Assembly (NCBI RefSeq): GCF_002095385.1
Contig: NZ_MIPP01000027.1
Coordinates: 1-47,664 of the forward strand
Length of the DNA: 47,664 nucleotides
Source: Pantoea eucrina
GTDB lineage: Bacteria; Pseudomonadota; Gammaproteobacteria; Enterobacterales; Enterobacteriaceae
Reading direction: 5' to 3'
The position numbers and the translations under genes are program-made. Shown here piece by piece: positions 43,055-47,664 of this stretch. Within the stretch, counting starts at the first letter, position 1. Every line of letters starts with the position of its first letter. The notes under the pieces are model-generated. The model was not told the origin of the DNA. It made no database searches and worked only from the letters and a program-made list of their open reading frames with translations.

Positions 43055-43384
43055 ATGTTAAGACTGACTTATTTCATCATTATTATTGCGCTGACAGGCT
43101 GCAGCTCGACGCCAAAAGGGGTGGATTGTCCCGGTGAGGTGACCACGATTTATGGTCAGTCGCTGGGAAACACTCACGCCTGGATTTTTGATCTGGCGAC
43201 CGCTTTCTCCGTCAGACGTGACAACGTCACGGTAAGCAGTGGCCCGCTCCACTCGACCGATCGCTTCCGCTATATCCCCTCTGCCATTACGACCGAAGGT
43301 TTTTATGCCCAGCGCCTGAGCGATAAACAGTTCCGGCTTATCAATCCTTACGAAAACACCATGATCACCTGGCAGTGTCCATAG
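43055..43384 (+). CDS. Small lipoprotein of unknown function
   Basis: A 109-residue protein with a lipoprotein signal (MLRLTYFIIIIALTGCSS, lipobox LTGC at about residues 13-16). The next residues are Ser, so outer-membrane sorting is likely. The mature part contains VDCPGEVTTIYGQSLG, FRYIPSA and YAQRLSDKQFRL, with a second cysteine just before the end (TWQCP). It is beta-rich. AGGA is eight bases upstream of the ATG. No family recognised. It is followed on the same strand by another unknown gene. Confidence 0.75.
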   Translation: MLRLTYFIIIIALTGCSSTPKGVDCPGEVTTIYGQSLGNTHAWIFDLATAFSVRRDNVTVSSGPLHSTDRFRYIPSAITTEGFYAQRLSDKQFRLINPYENTMITWQCP

Positions 43385-43446
43385 CCCGTGCACCCCGCCG
43401 CGGGATAGTTTATTGTCAGGGTTTACGCTTGCGGCAGATACCGATA

Positions 43447-43998
43447 ATGGAAAAGAGTCTCGATAATAACGGCTACATCGATTTCCCCTTCCCGGCCACC
43501 ACCAATGAAGATGGCTCAGTGAATCCCTGCGGGTTTGATCTGACGCAGCAGCCCGAGCGGATCGACGAAATTAAAGCGGGTAATGATTCTGAAAATATGC
43601 GCCGGCTGCTGGAAGAGGTGAATCTGCAGGAGGGACTCTTTATGACGCTCGCCTGCGATCGTCAGCAGCGTGAAGACAGCGTCTGCGGATTTATCGACAT
43701 CGCTTTTCGTCCGGATGTACTGCATACGCATGATGAAGCTGAACAGCTGGAAGCACGCTTTGAGCACTACCTCGGCTGTCAGGAGAGTCAGCATGAGATG
43801 CCTGCCGGCTCGCTGGTCAACTATGCGCGCGCCGTGCTGGACTGGGGCTGGTCGCCGCTGCACCTGCGTCAGCAGCGCTATGAAAAAGTGACCGTCCGGT
43901 TTTACTGCCAGCAGCCCGAGGATGCTGAGTGGTGTTTTGATCATTTACGCCACTTCCTGGTGAGCTGGTACCCCTCCTGGCGCTGCCGTCAGGGGTAA
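43447..43998 (+). CDS. Soluble protein of unknown function
   Basis: A 183-residue acidic protein, MEKSLDNNGYIDFPFPATTN..., with several cysteines and a aromatic-rich C-terminal part (VNYARAVLDWGWSPLHLRQQ, CFDHLRHFLVSWYPSWRC). The ATG at 43447 is the most likely start, although the SD is poor. A longer frame exists upstream from 43375, overlapping the lipoprotein end. There are no membrane segments. I recognise no family. It lies 62 bp after the lipoprotein gene. Confidence 0.6.
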   Translation: MEKSLDNNGYIDFPFPATTNEDGSVNPCGFDLTQQPERIDEIKAGNDSENMRRLLEEVNLQEGLFMTLACDRQQREDSVCGFIDIAFRPDVLHTHDEAEQLEARFEHYLGCQESQHEMPAGSLVNYARAVLDWGWSPLHLRQQRYEKVTVRFYCQQPEDAEWCFDHLRHFLVSWYPSWRCRQG

Positions 43999-44120
43999 AC
44001 CGTTCCTGAACAAGCGTCGTTAAACAGAGATTGTTACATAACCTTTACCGCTGTCGGGTTGCCGGTCCGCCATTCTCTGACTACGCTGAAAGTGACATTC
44101 ACCACTATCAGGGAGTCAAC

Positions 44121-44369
44121 ATGACTGACAAAGCGGAAGCAAAATTGAATGAAGCAGCAGGTGCAGTTCAGGAGAAATTTGGCGAACTGACGGGTTCTTC
44201 CCGTCATCAGGCAAAAGGTGCAGCACGGCGCTATCCGGCGCAGGCGAGCTATGCCGTACAGGATGCAGCTGATTGCGTGGTGAGGTCGGTCCGTGATAAC
44301 CCGACTACGGGTCTGGCCGTGGCTGCCAGCATCGGCGTGATCGTCGGTTTCCTGCTGGGCCGCAAATAA
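44121..44369 (+). CDS. CsbD/YqjD-like small stress protein
   Basis: An 82-residue protein. The N-terminal half (MTDKAEAKLNEAAGAVQEKF, GELTGSSRHQAKGAARR) resembles CsbD stress proteins. The C-terminal half (VVRSVRDNPTTGLAVAASIG, then a helix ending VGFLLGRK) resembles the membrane-anchored ElaB/YqjD/YgaM family that binds stationary-phase ribosomes in E. coli. The combination is plausible for a sigma-S-type protein. GGGAG lies about eight bases upstream of the ATG at 44121. The upstream extension of the frame is not protein-like. Confidence 0.8.
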   Translation: MTDKAEAKLNEAAGAVQEKFGELTGSSRHQAKGAARRYPAQASYAVQDAADCVVRSVRDNPTTGLAVAASIGVIVGFLLGRK

Positions 44370-44376
44370 TCTGGTC

Positions 44377-44398
44377 AGCGGGGCCAGCCGGCCCCGCT
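44377..44398. terminator. GC stem-loop between convergent genes
   Basis: Perfect 9-bp arms AGCGGGGCC/GGCCCCGCT with a four-base loop, placed between the ends of the CsbD-like gene and the small membrane gene. There is no T-run on either strand, so termination is only probable. Confidence 0.45.
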
Positions 44399-44408
44399 GT
44401 TCCTGCGC

Positions 44409-44606
44409 TTACGCCGCCGCGCGTCGTGCTTTATAGCGCGCTACCATGGTACGCAGCGCCTGATAGATTAATCCCGCATACAGACTCATTACCACTGCCA
44501 TGCCCGGCTCTTTTCCCTGCGCCTGCCAGGAGACAAACCACATAAACACGCCCCACAGCAGTGAAAAAAGTAGCCAGCCTTTCACAAACTTCACGATACC
44601 CTGCAT
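44409..44606 (-). CDS. Small inner-membrane protein of unknown function
   Basis: A 65-residue protein, MQGIVKFVKGWLLFSLLWGV..., with two hydrophobic helices (about 9-26 and 36-52) and a basic C-terminal tail (VARYKARRAAA). GGGAG is five bases upstream of the ATG. Nothing more specific can be said. The region 44607-44899 that follows holds no recognisable gene. Confidence 0.7.
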   Translation of the reverse strand: MQGIVKFVKGWLLFSLLWGVFMWFVSWQAQGKEPGMAVVMSLYAGLIYQALRTMVARYKARRAAA

Positions 44607-44899
44607 AGTCTCTCCCCCGATACTGAGCGCTGACGATAGCGGCTTCTGCTGCAAAAGGCACGGCTATCCGGTTCAGGATGTTAACTGCTTCAAACTATGA
44701 GACTGGCCAGCGCGCAGATGGCACGGGTAATTATCTGATGCCGCTCGTCAGTCAGGCGGGCTTAGTGGTATAACTGCAGCCGGCAGTCAGCGGTGCTGAA
44801 CTATTTTCTGACTGACACCGCAATTGCGCACGCGTCGCTTATCGCCCCGTACGGCTTTATGCTTGAATTCCCGCCACCCCGGACCGGCTACTGATTAAC

Positions 44900-46155
44900 A
44901 TGAGCTACTTCTATACATTCCAGAATTTTCTTGCCGGTGACACGGCGCTTGCGGCAACGGTCAGCCTGCTGCTGCTGGTCGCGGCGGCGATGATTGCGCA
45001 CTTTATCTGTAAATTTTTTGTGGTAAAGGTGGTGCGTAAAGTCTTTTTCAGCGCGCATAAAAATCAGGTACCGCTGGATAAAGATGTCCGCCTGTCGGAA
45101 AAACTCTCTAATTTTATTCCGGTCGTTATCGTCTACTATCTGCTGCAGTTTATGCCGGGTCTGCCGCAGCATCTGCAGATTGCGGTCAAGACCATCTGCG
45201 GCATTCTGTTTTTTATCTATCTTTCGCTGTTCTTTACGGAAGTGCTGGAAATCATCAACATCTCCTATACCAAAAAGTCGCGGCGTAAAAATCACTCGAT
45301 TAAAGGCTATATCCAGATCGGTAAGATTCTGGTGCACATCCTCTCTGCGATCATGATCCTGGCAATTATGTCGAATAAGTCGCCGGTGATTATTATTTCC
45401 AGTCTGGGTGCGGTGGCGGCCGTTCTCATGCTGGTATTTCAGCACACGCTGCTGTCGCTGGTGGCCAACATTCAGGTTTCATCCAATGATGTGCTGCAGC
45501 TCGGTGACTGGATTGAGATGCCGGATAACGGCATCAGTGGTGAGGTCATCGATATTGCGCTGCACACCATTACTATTCGCAACTGGGACAACACGCTGTC
45601 GCGCATTCCCACGAAGAATTTTCTGACCGAAACCTATACCAACTGGCAGGCAATGTTCTCCTCCGGTGCGCGGCGTATCATGCGCAGCTTCTATCTTGAC
45701 CAGACCTCAATTCGCTTTCTGGACTATGAGCTGGTGCAGCAGATGATGCAGATACGCGGGGTCAGTGAGCAGCTTTCCGTGCTGATGGATGGACGTGAAC
45801 CCAGCGCGCCAGGCGACCGCTGGTTTGCCGAAAATGGCCTGACTAATCTGACCATATTTCGTAAATATCTGACCGCCTGGCTGACGCAGCGCGATGATAT
45901 TAAGAAGATATGTATATCGTGGTACGGGCACTCAAACCCTCACCCGAAGGGCTACCGGTTGAGGTCTACTGCTTTACCTCTTCCGTCATGTGGGCTGATT
46001 ACGAAGATTCACAGTCAGCGATATTTGAGTATATCTATGCCATCGTCGGACAGTTCGCCCTGCGGATTTATCAGCATCCGGGCGGCCACGATTTCTGGCG
46101 CCTGTCGCAGGCGCGCGATGGGACGCTGCGTCAGAGCGATACAGCAGGCGAATAA
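44900..46155 (+). pseudogene. ybdG: YbdG-type mechanosensitive channel, frameshifted near the C-terminus
   Basis: The first 335 codons match the miniconductance channel YbdG: five hydrophobic helices to about residue 185, the pore/beta region SSLGAVAAVLMLVFQHTLLS with LVANIQVSSNDVLQLGDWIE, and RNWDNTLSRIPTKNFL. Near 45905 the frame loses register after RDDIKK. The expected ending (MYIVVRALKPSPEGLPVEVY, CFTSSVMWADYED and on) is in another frame from 45910 to 46155. One base is missing at 45905-45906, within an AAGAAG stretch that would read AAG AAA GAT in an intact gene. The repaired product would be about 418 residues, close to E. coli YbdG (415). It is either a recent pseudogene or a sequencing error. 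Confidence 0.85.
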
Positions 46156-46182
46156 AAAACGGGAGCCAGTGGCTCCCGTTTT
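46153..46182. terminator. Terminator shared by the channel gene and icd
   Basis: A 10-bp stem ACGGGAGCCA/TGGCTCCCGT. On the minus strand it is followed by a T-run of six, terminating icd, and on the plus strand by a shorter TTTT. Confidence 0.85.
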
Positions 46183-46201
46183 GCACTCTGCCTGAAGCAG
46201 A

Positions 46202-47452
46202 TTACATGTTGCTGATGATCGCGTCGCCAAACTCTGAACATTTCAGCAGTTTAGCGCCATCCATCAGACGTTCGAAGTCATAGGTCACGGTTTTAGCCGC
46301 AATTGCGCCTTCCATACCTTTGACAATCAGATCAGCCGCTTCAAACCACTCCATGTGACGCAGCATCATCTCAGCAGACAGGATCACTGAACCCGGGTTC
46401 ACTTTATCCTGACCCGCATATTTTGGTGCAGTCCCGTGCGTGGCTTCAAACAGCGCGCACTCGTCACCGATGTTTGCGCCAGGTGCGATACCGATACCAC
46501 CAACCTGTGCCGCCAGGGCGTCAGAGATGTAGTCGCCGTTCAGGTTCATACAGGCAATAACGTCATACTCTGCCGGACGCAGCAGGATCTGCTGCAGGAA
46601 AGCATCTGCAATCACATCCTTGACGATGATCTCTTTGCCGGTATTTGGATTGTTGAATTTCATCCACGGGCCACCGTCAATCAGCTCACCACCAAACTCC
46701 TCTTTCACCAGCTGGTAGCCCCAGTCCTTGAAAGAACCTTCGGTGAACTTCATGATGTTGCCTTTATGAACCAGCGTCAGCGAATCACGATCGTTAGTGA
46801 TGGTGTATTCTAGCGCCGCACGGACCAGGCGTTTGGTACCCTCTTCCGAACACGGCTTCACGCCGATACCGCACTGCTGCGGGAAGCGAATTTTCTTCAC
46901 GCCCATCTCTTCACGCAGGAATTTGATCACTTTATCCGCTTCCGGCGTACCCGCTTTCCATTCGATACCGGCATAGATATCTTCGGAGTTCTCACGGAAG
47001 ATCACCATATCGGTCTCTTCCGGACGTTTGACCGGGCTTGGCGTGCCTTTGTAGTAGCGTACCGGACGCAGGCAGACGTAAAGGTCCAGCTCCTGACGCA
47101 GTGCCACGTTCAGCGAGCGAATACCGCCGCCAACCGGGGTGGTCAGTGGGCCTTTGATGGCAACGCGGTACTCTTTGATTAAATTCAGGGTTTCCTGCGG
47201 CAGCCAGACATCCTGGCCGTAAAGTTCTGTTGATTTCTCACCAGTAAAGATTTCCATCCAGGAAATTTTACGCTCGCCGTTGTAGGCTTTCTTCACGGCA
47301 GCATCAACCACTTTCAGCATGACCGGGGAAACGTCAACGCCGATACCATCACCCTCGATGTAAGGAATGATTGGGTTATGCGGGACATTCAGTTTGCCCT
47401 GATCAAGGGTGATTTTCTGACCTTCTGCCGGAACAACTACTTTGCTTTCCAT
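46202..47452 (-). CDS. icd: NADP-dependent isocitrate dehydrogenase
   Basis: TCA-cycle enzyme that oxidises isocitrate to 2-oxoglutarate with NADP+. The 416 residues equal E. coli Icd. Visible are S113, the AceK phosphorylation and substrate site ([13 protein letters not shown]), and [51 protein letters not shown] and the NADP region [24 protein letters not shown] is six bases upstream of the ATG. It diverges from rluE, as in E. coli. The codon use is strongly biased, as for a highly expressed gene. Confidence 0.98.
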   Translation of the reverse strand: MESKVVVPAEGQKITLDQGKLNVPHNPIIPYIEGDGIGVDVSPVMLKVVDAAVKKAYNGERKISWMEIFTGEKSTELYGQDVWLPQETLNLIKEYRVAIKGPLTTPVGGGIRSLNVALRQELDLYVCLRPVRYYKGTPSPVKRPEETDMVIFRENSEDIYAGIEWKAGTPEADKVIKFLREEMGVKKIRFPQQCGIGVKPCSEEGTKRLVRAALEYTITNDRDSLTLVHKGNIMKFTEGSFKDWGYQLVKEEFGGELIDGGPWMKFNNPNTGKEIIVKDVIADAFLQQILLRPAEYDVIACMNLNGDYISDALAAQVGGIGIAPGANIGDECALFEATHGTAPKYAGQDKVNPGSVILSAEMMLRHMEWFEAADLIVKGMEGAIAAKTVTYDFERLMDGAKLLKCSEFGDAIISNM

Positions 47453-47475
47453 TAACCTCTCCTTCGAGCGATTTT

Positions 47476-47504
47476 TTGTTAATGATTTGTAAGATGCGGG
47501 TCAA
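47476..47504 (-). promoter_or_regulatory. Candidate icd promoter
   Basis: Minus-strand TTGACC (47499-47504), 17 bp, TAACAA (47476-47481), ending about 23 bases upstream of the start codon. This leaves a short leader including the SD. Confidence 0.5.
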
Positions 47505-47549
47505 TACTACTTGAATATTTCCCCTACGCCAATCACCGTAATTTCGCGT

Positions 47550-47555
47550 TATAAT
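47550..47555 (+). promoter_or_regulatory. Candidate -10 box of rluE
   Basis: A perfect TATAAT 28 bp upstream of the rluE ATG. The -35 region has no good match. Confidence 0.45.
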
Positions 47556-47583
47556 GCGCCGATTGTTACTTACTGCAAAGCTC

Positions 47584-47664
47584 ATGCGAAAAACATCTCA
47601 GAAAATTCACCCACCTAAACGCACCGCGGCGTCACGCCACGCTGCGCGCCGCCCGGCACGCCCC
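47584..47664 (+). CDS. rluE: 23S rRNA pseudouridine synthase RluE (5' end only)
   Basis: Only the first 27 codons are inside the window: MRKTSQKIHPPKRTAASRHA and onwards, a very basic and Arg/Pro-rich leader such as precedes the catalytic domain of RluE. RluE modifies U2457 of 23S rRNA. The catalytic domain is not visible, so the call rests on the basic N-terminus and on the conserved icd-rluE divergent pair. SD is weak. Confidence 0.65.
   Translation, partial: MRKTSQKIHPPKRTAASRHAARRPARP

Noticed and set aside
1..47664. Prophage, insertion sequence, CRISPR array or tRNA genes
   Set aside because: No transposase, integrase, direct-repeat array or cloverleaf sequence was recognised anywhere in the window.

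Overview
The window looks like chromosomal DNA of an Enterobacterales member, most likely Erwiniaceae (Pantoea/Erwinia-like). Gene order and protein sequences match the E. coli chromosome in several blocks: motBA-flhCD-otsAB, ycgZ-ymgA-ariR, ghrA-ycdXY, treA-ymgE-ycgR, emtA-ldcA and icd-rluE. These blocks are interspersed with genes E. coli K-12 lacks: phosphoketolase, Mn-catalase and a fused fumarate reductase. I saw no tRNA, rRNA, insertion sequence, integrase or CRISPR array. The family-level assignment is inference from gene content.

Layout. 1-6189 (minus strand): motB (cut by the window edge), motA, flhC, flhD, then an unusually long gene-free stretch with the flhDC promoter and a textbook CRP site, then otsA-otsB for trehalose synthesis. 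6720-9544 (plus): small unknown genes, a GNAT acetyltransferase, a KGG-repeat stress protein and a two-gene membrane module of unknown function. 9531-11915 (minus): phosphoketolase. 12245-14115 (plus): yciG-yciF-katN plus a 39-residue protein. 14841-16359 (minus): four small connector-type genes of the YcgZ/YmgA/AriR group, flanked by TGTACA repeats. 16749-17903 (plus): pncC-like and msrA. 18008-28071: the metabolic core of the window, described below. 28146-29925 (minus): a small protein and an acetaldehyde-type dehydrogenase. 30174-34961: methyltransferase, a frameshifted glutamine amidotransferase, an EamA exporter and ghrA-ycdX-ycdY. 35166-42850: periplasmic trehalase, ymgE, ycgR, an MscS channel, emtA, ldcA, an MBL-fold protein, a second GNAT and small secreted or unknown proteins. 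43055-46155: a lipoprotein, small membrane proteins and a frameshifted YbdG-type channel. 46202-47664: icd, with the first codons of rluE diverging from it.

How genes work together. The 18-28 kb block joins a DcuS/DcuR C4-dicarboxylate two-component system, an ApbE flavin transferase, a 926-residue protein combining OYE-like, FMN-bind and fumarate-reductase domains, a DASS-family di/tricarboxylate carrier and a class I fumarase. Together they read as an import-dehydrate-reduce route: carboxylate in, malate to fumarate, fumarate to succinate at the expense of NADH in the cytoplasm. Two perfect FNR-type boxes lie in the divergent control region. ApbE would attach FMN to the threonine of the DAVTGAT motif in the reductase. 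A second theme is stationary-phase and osmotic stress: otsBA and treA (trehalose), KGG proteins, YciF, KatN, YmgE, a CsbD/YqjD-like protein and two mechanosensitive channels. A third is motility control: flhDC, motAB, and the c-di-GMP flagellar brake ycgR.

Oddities are two independent one-base frameshifts (about 31340 and 45905), an extra leucine codon next to the phospho-acceptor of DcuR, a probable CTG start at 41039, and three well-formed small genes with good ribosome binding sites (13996, 28146, 42671).
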